DNA from: CAXXOK01 sp963664595
GTDB lineage: Bacteria; Bacillota; Clostridia; Christensenellales; Aristaeellaceae
Direction of reading: 5' to 3'
DNA: 64,000 nucleotides
Assembly (NCBI GenBank): GCA_963664595.2
Contig: CAXXOK010000003.1
Coordinates: forward strand, 295,574-359,573
Within the stretch, counting starts at the first letter, position 1. Every line of letters starts with the position of its first letter. Of the stretch, positions 26,504 through 33,979 are shown one piece after another. The notes under the pieces were generated by a model. It worked only from the letters and a program-made list of their open reading frames with translations, was not told the origin of the DNA and made no database searches. The translations under genes were made by a program, and so were the position numbers.

Positions 26504-26655
26504 GGGAGACCCTTTTCTGAACGAACGTAACGGTATCCGGCCGCCTGCCGCGGAACAATGTGAAGCGGCGCAGGCGGCCGGGCTTTGCTCCTGACCGGCG
26601 CCGGGTGTATAATGGTGGAAAACTGTACGCCCGGACCGGAAGGATGGAGCGGAAT

Positions 26656-27120
26656 ATGACAGCCTTTTGTGCAAAAAGGAATCCACCGACGCACGAATTT
26701 GAGCGCAGGCTTTACGAAACACCGGATGTGAAGCAGTTTCTGGAAGAAAACAAGGCCGGCCTGATCACGCCAAAGCTGTGCTACTATCTGGCGGAGCTGT
26801 GCCGGCAGCGCGAGGTGACCCCTTCGGAGGTCGTTCTCCGCGCCGATATGGATAAAAGCTACGGCTATCAGCTGTTCAACGGCACGCGCAAGCCATCCCG
26901 CGACAAGCTGCTCCAGCTGGCCTTTGGCTTGGGCCTGAGTGTGGAAGAGACGCAGGATATGCTGAAGATCGCCGGAAAAAGCCTGCTGTATCCAAAATTT
27001 ATGCGGGATGCGGCCATCATGCACTGCCTGCACGACGGCAGGCAGATTGATTTTGTGCAGACGGTGCTGGGCGATCTGGGCCTTACGCGGCTTGGCGGGG
27101 TAGAGCGCCATGGAGGATGA
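26656..27120 (+). CDS. Small helix-turn-helix protein partnered with the LRR kinase
   Basis: 154 residues; start MTAFCAKRNPPTHEFERRLY at 26656 with GGAG six bases before it. Residues ~45-110 look like a helix-turn-helix with a lambda-repressor fold: CYYLAELCRQREVTPSEVVL, RADMDKSYGYQLFNGTRKPS, then LLQLAFGLGLSVEETQDML. The stop codon overlaps the kinase start by 11 bases, so they are cotranscribed and coupled. It may be the kinase's substrate or a DNA-binding output; this is inference from gene order. Confidence 0.75.
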   Translation: MTAFCAKRNPPTHEFERRLYETPDVKQFLEENKAGLITPKLCYYLAELCRQREVTPSEVVLRADMDKSYGYQLFNGTRKPSRDKLLQLAFGLGLSVEETQDMLKIAGKSLLYPKFMRDAAIMHCLHDGRQIDFVQTVLGDLGLTRLGGVERHGG

Positions 27121-28744
27121 ATACGGGAGCTGCCTGCCGGACACGGAGACGGACAGCCGCTATCCGCGGGACTTTTTAGAGGCGTACGAGCCCTTTGCCT
27201 GCCTGGCCGCAAACCAGGCCGGGGAAACGCTGCTGGTAAAGAACAAAAGCACGGACCTGTTTTATGTGGCCAAGTGCTATGAAAATGGCTCCATAGCGGG
27301 CCATGCCACCGAAGCCGGGATTTTGAAAAAGCTGCGGCATACAGGGCTGCCGCGCTTTGTGGATGAGTTTCACAACGGCCCTATGCGGTGCGTGGTCCGC
27401 GACTATGTGGAGGGCACGCCGCTGGACCAGTGGGCAGAGCGGCAGCAGCCGGGCGCGGCGGACGCGGTGCGCATTGCCATGGCGCTGTGCGATTTGCTGT
27501 GCTACCTGCACGGGCAGTCGCCGCCGATTATCCACCGGGATATCAAGCCCCAGAACCTGATCCTGGGTACGGACGGGCAGTTGTGGCTGATTGATTTCGG
27601 CATCTCACGGCTGTACCGGGAGGAGGGCGGGACGGATACCGCCTGCTGGGGCACGCAGGATTTTGCCGCGCCGGAGCAGTACGGCTTTGCGCAGACCGAC
27701 GCGCGGTCGGATCTCTATTCCTTCGGCATTGTGCTGGGCTGGCTGCTGACGGGCGAAACAAGGCGCGAAGAGGCGCTTTTGCGGATTGAGGACCGGCGGC
27801 TGAAAAAAATCGTGGCCAGATGCACGGCCTTTGCGCCTGGGGACCGATATGCTTCCGCCGCCAAGGTCCGCGCCGAGCTGGCGGCGCTGGACGGGCACCG
27901 GCGCAGGCAAACGGCGAGGCGGATAGGCGCGGCGGCGCTGTGCGCACTGTGCCTGTGCGCAGGGTTTTTTATCGGCCGGTATACGCAGCTGTTTACCCCC
28001 GTGCCTGCTCAAAGCCCGGGCGTTGCGTTTGCCGAGCCGCTGATTGAGCGGGCGGTGCGGTTGATGCTTAAGATTGACGACGGCGCGCCGGTGACGCGGC
28101 AGGATCTGCTCAACGTGACCGGGCTGTATGTGTATGGCAACCGGCCCGCCGCCGGCAGCGAGGAGTATCGGCAGATCCTGCGGCAGGCCGATGGCGGCAA
28201 TCCGGCGGCCAACGGCGGCATTGCCGTGCTGACCGACGTTGCTATGATGCCCAACCTGACGATTGTGGACCTGCCCCTGCAAAATATTGCCGATCTCACC
28301 CCGCTGGCGGGGCTGACCGCGCTGCGGGATTTGGACATCAAGCATAACCCGGTGGCGGAGCTCGCCCCGCTGGCGGGGCTTACGCAGCTGACCAGCGTCG
28401 GGCTGTACGGCACCCGAGTGGAGGATCTTGCTCCGCTGGCGGCCTGCCCGCTGCTCAGCAGCCTGGATGTGGGCGGAACCTTTGTTACATCCGTCGCCTC
28501 GCTGGGCGCAAACGGGAGCATCCGATGGCTGAAGCTGACCAACGCGCCGCTGCAGACGCTGGAGGGCATACAGGGCCTCTCGCGGCTAGATGAGCTGGAG
28601 CTGTCGCAGGTGGCCGACGGCGACCTGACGCCGCTTCTGCGGCTGGAAAACCTGCAACGGGTGGTTCTTGGCGAGCCCCTGCGCAAAAGGGCGGAAACCG
28701 AGCTGGCCGGGGCGGAGTTTGCGGTTGAGTACCGGGATCATTAA
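27110..28744 (+). CDS. Membrane Ser/Thr protein kinase with an outer LRR domain
   Basis: 544 residues. Residues ~20-255 are a eukaryotic-type kinase: KCYENGSIAGHATEAGILKK (the lysine and the helix C glutamate), RDYVEGTPLDQW, catalytic loop IIHRDIKPQNLIL, DFGIS, and FAAPEQYGFAQTDARSDLYS. A membrane helix follows (IGAAALCALCLCAGFFIGRY). The outside part starts with the same cap as the secreted LRR protein (FAEPLIERAVRLMLKIDDG) and then LRRs (LTPLAGLTALRDLDIKHNPV). There are no PASTA repeats, unlike PrkC/PknB. It would sense an outside ligand and phosphorylate inside, perhaps the HTH partner. Confidence 0.9.
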   Translation: MEDEYGSCLPDTETDSRYPRDFLEAYEPFACLAANQAGETLLVKNKSTDLFYVAKCYENGSIAGHATEAGILKKLRHTGLPRFVDEFHNGPMRCVVRDYVEGTPLDQWAERQQPGAADAVRIAMALCDLLCYLHGQSPPIIHRDIKPQNLILGTDGQLWLIDFGISRLYREEGGTDTACWGTQDFAAPEQYGFAQTDARSDLYSFGIVLGWLLTGETRREEALLRIEDRRLKKIVARCTAFAPGDRYASAAKVRAELAALDGHRRRQTARRIGAAALCALCLCAGFFIGRYTQLFTPVPAQSPGVAFAEPLIERAVRLMLKIDDGAPVTRQDLLNVTGLYVYGNRPAAGSEEYRQILRQADGGNPAANGGIAVLTDVAMMPNLTIVDLPLQNIADLTPLAGLTALRDLDIKHNPVAELAPLAGLTQLTSVGLYGTRVEDLAPLAACPLLSSLDVGGTFVTSVASLGANGSIRWLKLTNAPLQTLEGIQGLSRLDELELSQVADGDLTPLLRLENLQRVVLGEPLRKRAETELAGAEFAVEYRDH

Positions 28745-28910
28745 GGATATCGTTTATTACCGTGCAAATAGAAAAAGATCGTTGCGAGCTAGGGTAATGA
28801 AATACCGTATAGATTACATATACAGGATGAAATTCCCGAAACCGGATGAGACTCCGGCTGTTTCTATTGCTCGTTTTTATGGTTGGCCTTTGGATGTGAC
28901 ATGGATTTGG

Positions 28911-28916
28911 TATAAT
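28911..28916 (+). promoter_or_regulatory. -10 box before the AT-richer hydrolase gene
   Basis: TATAAT lies 37 bases before the hydrolase start; a -35 box is weak (CTTTGG at 17 bases). The 28745-28950 stretch is AT-richer than its surroundings and holds no gene. Confidence 0.5.
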
Positions 28917-28952
28917 GGGGGCAAGACCAAAACGAGTAAAGGAGCCTGAAGG

Positions 28953-29816
28953 ATGATGATTCGGAAATGTTATATATCGGATAACCTGAAGCTGTCCTAT
29001 CTGGATAATGAAGGTGAGGGGAAACCCATTTTGCTGTGCCTGCACGGGCACTTCGGCTGTGCGCGGTATTATGCTCAGCTTATGGAGCGGCTGGAAGATT
29101 GGCATGTGTATAGTATCGATCAGCGGGGACATGGGTGGAGTGACCATGCCGAAACCGGGCATTATGAAAGAAGCGACTATATTGGTGACGTTTTAACGTT
29201 CATGGATACTGTTTTATACAATCAACCCGTGTTTGTGGCAGGCCATTCGCTCGGCGGAATCAACGCATATCAGGCGGCGGCAAGGCGCAATGATTTGGTA
29301 AAAGGCCTTATCATTGAGGATGTGGGAGCCGTTGAAAAGGACGACGCCTCGTTTTCATCCAAAATAGTTGATTTTACCCCAACATTACGGGAACTGGGGG
29401 ATAGCCTGAAAATATTCGGAATTAACGATGCCGGATACTTTTTGGAAAGCGCGGAGGAAACCGAAAAAGGCTGGCAGTATCGTTTTGATAAGGCAAATCT
29501 GTCTGAATCGCAAGAACGCCTCAATGGGAATTGGTGGGATGATTATCTGGCATCCTCTTGTCCTGCTTTGATTTTGCATGGAAAAAAATCATGGGTGGTC
29601 GGCCAGGAGCATATTGAAGAAATGGCGGAAAGAAGAAAAAACACGGAATACGCCGTGTTTAATCAAAGCGGCCACACGGTTAATCTTGACGAGCCGGAAT
29701 TGTTTTTTCCAAACGGTCAGGCAATTTTTAGACAAGCACAGGAATGCGTGAAGGGCATGGATGGTTTTATTGCCTGTGCGTGCGGGCGGATGGGCTTGTT
29801 TGCCGTAGGGAAATAA
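28953..29816 (+). CDS. Alpha/beta hydrolase, AT-richer than neighbours
   Basis: 287 residues; start at 28953 with AAAGGAG eight bases upstream (a second ATG follows at once). Motifs: LLCLHGHFGCARYY, SIDQRGHGWSD, nucleophile elbow GHSLGG in VAGHSLGGINAYQAA, and the histidine in NQSGHTVNLDEPELFF. It is cytosolic. Codons end in A or T far more often than in adjacent genes, which suggests recent transfer. After GQAIFRQAQ the C-terminal 20 residues (cysteine-rich, ending GLFAVGK) look unlike the family and may come from a shifted end. The substrate is unknown. Confidence 0.8.
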   Translation: MMIRKCYISDNLKLSYLDNEGEGKPILLCLHGHFGCARYYAQLMERLEDWHVYSIDQRGHGWSDHAETGHYERSDYIGDVLTFMDTVLYNQPVFVAGHSLGGINAYQAAARRNDLVKGLIIEDVGAVEKDDASFSSKIVDFTPTLRELGDSLKIFGINDAGYFLESAEETEKGWQYRFDKANLSESQERLNGNWWDDYLASSCPALILHGKKSWVVGQEHIEEMAERRKNTEYAVFNQSGHTVNLDEPELFFPNGQAIFRQAQECVKGMDGFIACACGRMGLFAVGK

Positions 29817-29904
29817 GATGGCGGCGCTCCTTTCTGATGGAGATATCAGTTGGAAAATGGGAGAGCTATGAGGATGATTCAAAACGAAAAAGTAGCCGGT
29901 TATA

Positions 29905-30375
29905 TTACACCCAGCCCTTGCAAACATCCACCCAGCCGGTGAAGCCGGAGGTCTGCTCCAGCTCCGGGATGGTGAGCTCGATGGCGCTGTTGGCGCTGCC
30001 GCAGGCGGGAAACACCGTTCGGAAGCGTTTGAGGGATTCATCCAGGTACACGGTTACGCCGTCGTTTATGGCAAAGGGACATACGCCGCCCACGGCGTGG
30101 CCGACCAGCTGAAGCGCCTGCTCCGGCGACAGCATTTTGGCCTTGGCGCTGAACGCGGCTTTATATTTGGCGTTGTCGATCTTGGCGTCCCCGGCGGTGA
30201 CGATGAGCACAGGGGCATCGTTGATCTGGAAGGACAGCGTTTTGGCGATGCGCTGGGGCTCGCACCCCACGGCGGTGGCGGCAAGCTCCACCGTTGCGCT
30301 GGATACCTCGAATTCCAAAATGCGGTCTTCCATATTGTGTTGTTTCAAAAAGTCTCTCACCCGGTCGATAGCCAT
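29905..30375 (-). CDS. YbaK/EbsC-family aminoacyl-tRNA deacylase
   Basis: 156 residues; start MAIDRVRDFLKQHNMEDRIL at 30375 has GAAGGAG nine bases before it, so the longer frame is trimmed. Family marks are the substrate-pocket lysine in QRIAKTLSF, LIVTAGDAKID, and AVGGVCPFAINDGVTVYLDE. YbaK-type proteins remove mischarged amino acids, typically Cys or Ala from tRNA-Pro, in the cytosol. It stands alone and converges on the hydrolase. Confidence 0.92.
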   Translation of the reverse strand: MAIDRVRDFLKQHNMEDRILEFEVSSATVELAATAVGCEPQRIAKTLSFQINDAPVLIVTAGDAKIDNAKYKAAFSAKAKMLSPEQALQLVGHAVGGVCPFAINDGVTVYLDESLKRFRTVFPACGSANSAIELTIPELEQTSGFTGWVDVCKGWV

Positions 30376-30531
30376 GATCGTTGTGTTCTCCTTCTGCGCG
30401 GATTGTTTTGCCGCCGGGCAAAACTCCCGTTTATGATACCACGATTTGCCGGGGATGAACATAAAAAACCGCCCGGGTTTTGGGCGGCAGGCGGGGAGGC
30501 GCGGGATGGCGGAAAGAATAAGGAAAAGAAA

Positions 30532-30763
30532 ACAGACGGTGTGTACCGCCTGTCAGGCAGTCAAAAAAGAAGGGTCCAGGGCTGGAAGTTCTGGTCAGGG
30601 TGCAGGGGTGAAACCCCTGCCGGGGATTGGGGTGGAACCCCAAAGGCTTGCGTAACAACAAAGGGGTAAGCGAGCGAACAGCGCCCAAGGCGCTATGAAG
30701 CGAGCGGCGATAACGACCCGAAGAGGTTCTTTGACAGGCTGACAGACGGTGTGTACCGCCTGT
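30532..30763 (+). repeat. 22-bp direct repeats flanking multi-hairpin copy 7
   Basis: An identical 22-base sequence (it contains GGTGTGTACC) occurs at 30532-30553 and 30742-30763, directly outside repeat copy 7. This looks like a duplication made when the repeat arrived, or a recombination site. Confidence 0.85.
30572..30726 (+). repeat. Multi-hairpin dispersed repeat, copy 7
   Basis: Plus-oriented copy: GGGTCCAGGGCTGGAAGTTC, a CAGGGGTGAAACCCCTG hairpin, a TTGGGGTGGAACCCCAA hairpin, then GCGCCCAAGGCGC and CGATAACGACCCGAAG. The hairpin loops are short (TGAAA, TGGAA). It is flanked by exact 22-base direct repeats. Confidence 0.88.
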
Positions 30764-30916
30764 TTGTTGTGGATATCCATATCCTTTGCCGTGTCGGCTG
30801 GCAACCGGAGGGCTTGCGGTGCGGTCACGGGAATAGGGAGACAGCTGCTTTCCAGCGTTCAGCCATGGCACGGCCTTTTCGGGCGGCCGCCGCAGGGGAG
30901 CCGATGGAAACATGAA

Positions 30917-30942
30917 ACCCGCCGATACGGGTATCGGCGGGT
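30917..30942 (-). terminator. Terminator of the zinc-ribbon gene
   Basis: A perfect 12-base stem, ACCCGCCGATAC (30917-30928) with GTATCGGCGGGT (30931-30942), lies about 20 bases past the zinc-ribbon stop codon. Confidence 0.65.
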
Positions 30943-30963
30943 CTGTCTATGCAGTATGTTAAA

Positions 30964-31248
30964 TCAGAATTCCTGATTACGATGCTTGGCAAAGCACTCG
31001 CTGCAATAGATCGGACGGTCGCTTTTGGGAATGAAGGGAACGGTAGTCGGTTTTCCGCATTCTGCACAAACGGTTTCATACTGTTCGCGCGGTGCGCTCG
31101 CACGGTTGGCCTTGCGAGAGGTGCGGCAGTCTTTGCAGCGGCTGGGTTCATTTTGGAATCCTTTTTCAGCGTAGAATTCCTGCTCACCCGCGGTGAACAC
31201 GAATTCCTGGCCGCAGTCGCGGCAGGTGAGCGTTTTGTCCTCGTACAT
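30964..31248 (-). CDS. Small zinc-ribbon protein
   Basis: 94 residues behind GGAGG. Two halves each carry CxxC pairs: TCRDCGQEFVFTAGEQEFYA with CKDC, and CAECGKPTTVPF with YCSECF. The first is the CxxC-x17-CxxC zinc-ribbon type (zf-trcl) seen in many Clostridia. It probably binds two zinc ions and may contact RNA, DNA or protein; no function is established to my knowledge. It has an unusually long structured leader (about 240 bases) with its own promoter, so its control may be of more interest than the protein. Confidence 0.85.
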   Translation of the reverse strand: MYEDKTLTCRDCGQEFVFTAGEQEFYAEKGFQNEPSRCKDCRTSRKANRASAPREQYETVCAECGKPTTVPFIPKSDRPIYCSECFAKHRNQEF

Positions 31249-31249
31249 G

Positions 31250-31487
31250 ATTTGGGTATCCTCCGTTTTTTAGGTATATCGCATCGGCTGACCTGGTTTT
31301 TGCCCCCACACTCGCCGTCTGGAAGGTTTGCTCATCGCAAGAGCGCCCTACGCCCCTTCTCTCAACTTTTCGGTTGGCCGGTCTTACTTCTAGAACGCGC
31401 CATGCTCACTGAGGCTTTGCTCAGCTTACGTGGACCGTTTTGCCCGCGTCTGGCTTCGGTTTACAACCACAGACCCGAATACGATTG
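31250..31487 (-). ncRNA. Long structured leader RNA of the zinc-ribbon gene (raiA-like candidate)
   Basis: From the promoter at 31493-31521 to the start codon is about 240 bases without a gene. On the minus strand it includes small hairpins GGTTGTAAACC, CTGAG-CAAAGC-CTCAG and GCTC-TTGCGAT-GAGC, and ends near GGTCAGCCGATGCGATATAC before the ribosome binding site. Size, clostridial context and some segments recall the raiA-motif RNA, but I cannot confirm this without a covariance search. Confidence 0.55.
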
Positions 31488-31492
31488 ATGCC

Positions 31493-31521
31493 ATTATAGC
31501 GTTTGTTACTTAAGAACGCAA
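31493..31521 (-). promoter_or_regulatory. Promoter of the leader RNA and zinc-ribbon gene
   Basis: TTGCGT (31516-31521) and TATAAT (31493-31498), read on the minus strand, have a 17-base spacer. Confidence 0.65.
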
Positions 31522-31631
31522 GCGAATTTTGTTAAATTTGTAAAATTTGTACACAAGTATGGCGTAAAAAACGCGATTTCTTGGACAGTACTGCCCTGAG
31601 CTTGTATGACAAACAAAATTTTAGCGGATGA

Positions 31632-31686
31632 TTGACAAGAAATGCAAAGCGTACTATACTAAATATGCAAAGCGCGCTATACTAAA
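31632..31686 (+). promoter_or_regulatory. Promoter with duplicated operator before the HTH/membrane operon
   Basis: TTGACA (31632-31637), 17 bases, TATACT (31655-31660) is a near-ideal promoter. A 22-base unit starting ATGCAAAGCG and ending CTATACTAAA occurs twice (31642-31663 and 31665-31686), differing at two bases and overlapping the -10 box. It is likely an autoregulatory operator for the HTH protein. Confidence 0.75.
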
Positions 31687-31703
31687 CGGAAAGGGATGAG
31701 GGC

Positions 31704-31901
31704 TTGAAAACGAGAATTGCGCAGATGCGACGTGAATGGCGGATATCGCAGGAAGAGCTGGCGATGGCGGTTGGGGTTACACGGCAGACCATTACCTCGC
31801 TGGAACGGGAGCGGTATACGGCGTCGCTGGCGCTGGCGTATAAGATTGCCCGGTATTTCGGGCTTTCCATTGAAGAGGTTTTTGATTTTTCCGATGTATA
31901 G
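31704..31901 (+). CDS. Small XRE-type repressor (TTG start)
   Basis: 65 residues starting at TTG 31704 after AAAGGGATGAGGG; no in-frame ATG lies at the right place. Nearly the whole protein is a helix-turn-helix: MRREWRISQEELAMAVGVTR, QTITSLERERYTASLALAYK, then a short tail FGLSIEEVFDFSDV. This compact form usually regulates the membrane protein gene next to it. The gap to that gene is 10 bases with a GGAGGG site, so they form an operon. Confidence 0.9.
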   Translation: MKTRIAQMRREWRISQEELAMAVGVTRQTITSLERERYTASLALAYKIARYFGLSIEEVFDFSDV

Positions 31902-31911
31902 GAGGGACAGT

Positions 31912-32358
31912 ATGGAACAATATCCAAAAACACTGCAAAAGAGATTGGTCGGCATTGGGGTATACAATGCGGTGCTCATTGCGCTGCTGGTGTTTATGCT
32001 GTTGAGCCCGGCTGCGGGCGGCGAGCGGATGAAGGCGTTTGTATCGGGGTTCGACACGGGGCTGTTCGCGGTGGCGCAGGGGGTGCTGATCCTCAGCTTC
32101 ATCAAGTACCGCGCGGCGCTGAGGGACCCGGAGAAGCGCAAGGCGATGTATATAGAGGAGCATGACGAACGGATGCTGTTTATCTATGGTAAAATGGGCG
32201 GCACGGCGATGCAGATTGTGTTGTTCGGGCTGCTGGCGGCCACCATTGCCGCCGGATATTTCAGCCAGACGGTGTTCTTTACGCTGCTGGGCGCGCTGCT
32301 GTTCGCTACGGGGGTGAAGGCAGGGATGAAAATATACTATACGAAAAAGATTTCCTGA
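31912..32358 (+). CDS. Small four-helix membrane protein
   Basis: 148 residues; start MEQYPKTLQKRLVGIGVYNA at 31912 follows GGAGGG. Hydrophobic helices lie at about residues 15-33, 48-68, 98-116 and 118-136. A soluble loop between helices two and three is charged (RDPEKRKAMYIEEHDERML). I recall similar proteins paired with small XRE repressors in Firmicutes, but know no proven function; roles in stress or peptide resistance are guesses. Confidence 0.8.
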   Translation: MEQYPKTLQKRLVGIGVYNAVLIALLVFMLLSPAAGGERMKAFVSGFDTGLFAVAQGVLILSFIKYRAALRDPEKRKAMYIEEHDERMLFIYGKMGGTAMQIVLFGLLAATIAAGYFSQTVFFTLLGALLFATGVKAGMKIYYTKKIS

Positions 32359-32417
32359 GACGCTCAATATCCGAACCCTTTACCCATGCGCCGCGCCGCG
32401 GCCGGAGGCAGGGAAAC

Positions 32418-32571
32418 GGTGAGTAATCCCCTGCATGCTGGGGCGTTATCTTTCCGCCAGCTTGAAGCTGCGAAACCTTCGACGTAGCGCTGCTACTAGT
32501 TCAGGTTCCGCGAGCCCAACCTGACGTAAAGCTCACACACCATCGCACAGGTGCTTTACTCTGTGTTTACC
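32418..32571. repeat. TIR element copy E2
   Basis: 154 bases with weak ends (GGTGAGTAA and TTTACC) but the shared inside: TGGGGCGTTATCTTTCCGCC, GCGCTGCTAC, AACCTGACG and CATCGCACAGG. It lies after the membrane protein gene and has no open frame. Confidence 0.65.
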
Positions 32572-32689
32572 TGAGAAAAAAGCATGGACAGCCTGTGTTC
32601 GGGCAGGGGGCTTGTTGCGGGGGGCTGAAGAAACGGCGGGGCTGCAATGTGGCTCCGCCGTTTCAGCGTTTATGAACATCTTCGGGTTA

Positions 32690-32880
32690 TTCCCGTGGCT
32701 TGCTTTATTGCGCCGCTCGCCTCATCGCGCCTACGGCGCGGTTCGCTCGCTTTTACAATGCATGGTGATGCAGGGTGTCAGGTAAGCGCTTTATTCAGCG
32801 CTTACCTGGGGCTCCGCCCCCTGCCCCGGCAAGGGTTTCACCCCTGCACCCTGACCAGGACTTTCAGCCCTGGACCCATC
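32690..32880 (-). repeat. Multi-hairpin dispersed repeat, copy 8, with inserted TIR pair
   Basis: Minus-oriented copy whose middle is replaced by GGTAAGCGCT-TTATTC-AGCGCTTACC (32781-32805), a bare pair of the other element's ends. It is bordered by GAAACGGCGG-type sequences on both sides: a hairpin on the left and the end region of the acetyltransferase gene on the right. Confidence 0.8.
32781..32805. repeat. TIR element solo ends E5
   Basis: Two perfect 10-base arms, GGTAAGCGCT and AGCGCTTACC, separated by 5 bases, match the ends of E1. They look like what is left after the element's inside was lost, here within a multi-hairpin repeat. Confidence 0.6.
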
Positions 32881-32905
32881 TTTTTTGGCAGCCTGAAACG
32901 GCGGC

Positions 32906-33772
32906 TTACAGAAACAGCAGCTGCTGTGAATCGCAGATCGGCGTATAGCCGATTTTCTGGTAGATGCTATTGGAGGTCGGGTTGGCCAGATCGGTATACA
33001 GCACGCACCTTGCAAACCCGCGCGCAAGGATCAGGCGGCTGAGGGCCGCTACGCAGGCGGTTGCGTATCCCTTGCCGCGCAGATACGGCGGCGTATACAC
33101 ATAGCCCACACCGCAGAGCGTGACAAGCTCCCGGTTGATTTTCGCCATGGAGACCGGCATCCCGTCCGCCTCCAGCACAAAAAGCTTGCCAGACGCGATG
33201 TGGTAGCGGTAGACCTCCGCGTCGCTTTGCACGCGCATGGCTGTGGCGAAGCAATCGGTTTGAAAGCCCTCCAGCCAGAACGGCAGGAACGCCATATCGC
33301 TTTCCTTCGCCGGGCGCAGGCAGCCGGAGGCCGCAATCCCGGGATTGACCTGCGTCAGCTCATAGATACGCTGGTTGATCTGCACCTCGGTGTGCAGGCC
33401 CGTGGCTGTAGTATAGGCTTTGGCAAAGCGCGTGGCCAGCCCTTGCTCCGTGGTGACGCCGGGCAGCGCGATATTTGCTTTCAAAATTCCGGCCAGCAGG
33501 CAGGTGATGGCTTCCTCGGCAGCGTGGTTATCGGTCGCGTACAGCGTAAGGTTGAAGGGCGGCGTCATAACGGCTGTCAGCACGATCTCCGCGCCGTCCG
33601 TTACGGTGGCCATCAGCCAATGCGCCGGGTCGCGCCAGCCGGTTTTATCCCGGCCCTCATGGGCAAGGATCACATTGCCCAGCGGAATCACGTTCTGCGC
33701 CTCGTGGCGCAGCAGCACCGGGAAAACATCCCGGTAGAACCGGTGAATATCGTCGTATTGCTGAAAGTGCAT
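32906..33772 (-). CDS. GNAT-family acetyltransferase
   Basis: 288 residues; start MHFQQYDDIHRFYRDVFPVL at 33772 follows AAAAGGAGG, so 32 upstream codons are dropped. The last ~130 residues are a GNAT domain: GYVYTPPYLRGKGYATACVA includes the acetyl-CoA loop (R/Q-x-x-G-x-G/A) and LYTDLANPTSNSIYQKIGY the typical end. The first half is a degenerate GNAT-like domain. It is cytosolic and transfers an acetyl group from acetyl-CoA to an unknown amine. Confidence 0.88.
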   Translation of the reverse strand: MHFQQYDDIHRFYRDVFPVLLRHEAQNVIPLGNVILAHEGRDKTGWRDPAHWLMATVTDGAEIVLTAVMTPPFNLTLYATDNHAAEEAITCLLAGILKANIALPGVTTEQGLATRFAKAYTTATGLHTEVQINQRIYELTQVNPGIAASGCLRPAKESDMAFLPFWLEGFQTDCFATAMRVQSDAEVYRYHIASGKLFVLEADGMPVSMAKINRELVTLCGVGYVYTPPYLRGKGYATACVAALSRLILARGFARCVLYTDLANPTSNSIYQKIGYTPICDSQQLLFL

Positions 33773-33979
33773 GGGCAATCCTCCTTTTGGCCTGGATAGC
33801 GCGGCGTATGCGCAGGCTGGCTCCGGAAGCGGGGCAGGTTCCCGGCGGATAGGCAAAAACGGCCCCATCCGAGGAGGGCCGATTTTATCAGGGAAATCAC
33901 AGGCGCAGGATTGCGGGCGGCTGCGGAATATGGCCGGAAGCCCCGCCGGGTTGGCGGAAAACCGGGGAACGGGCTGCCG

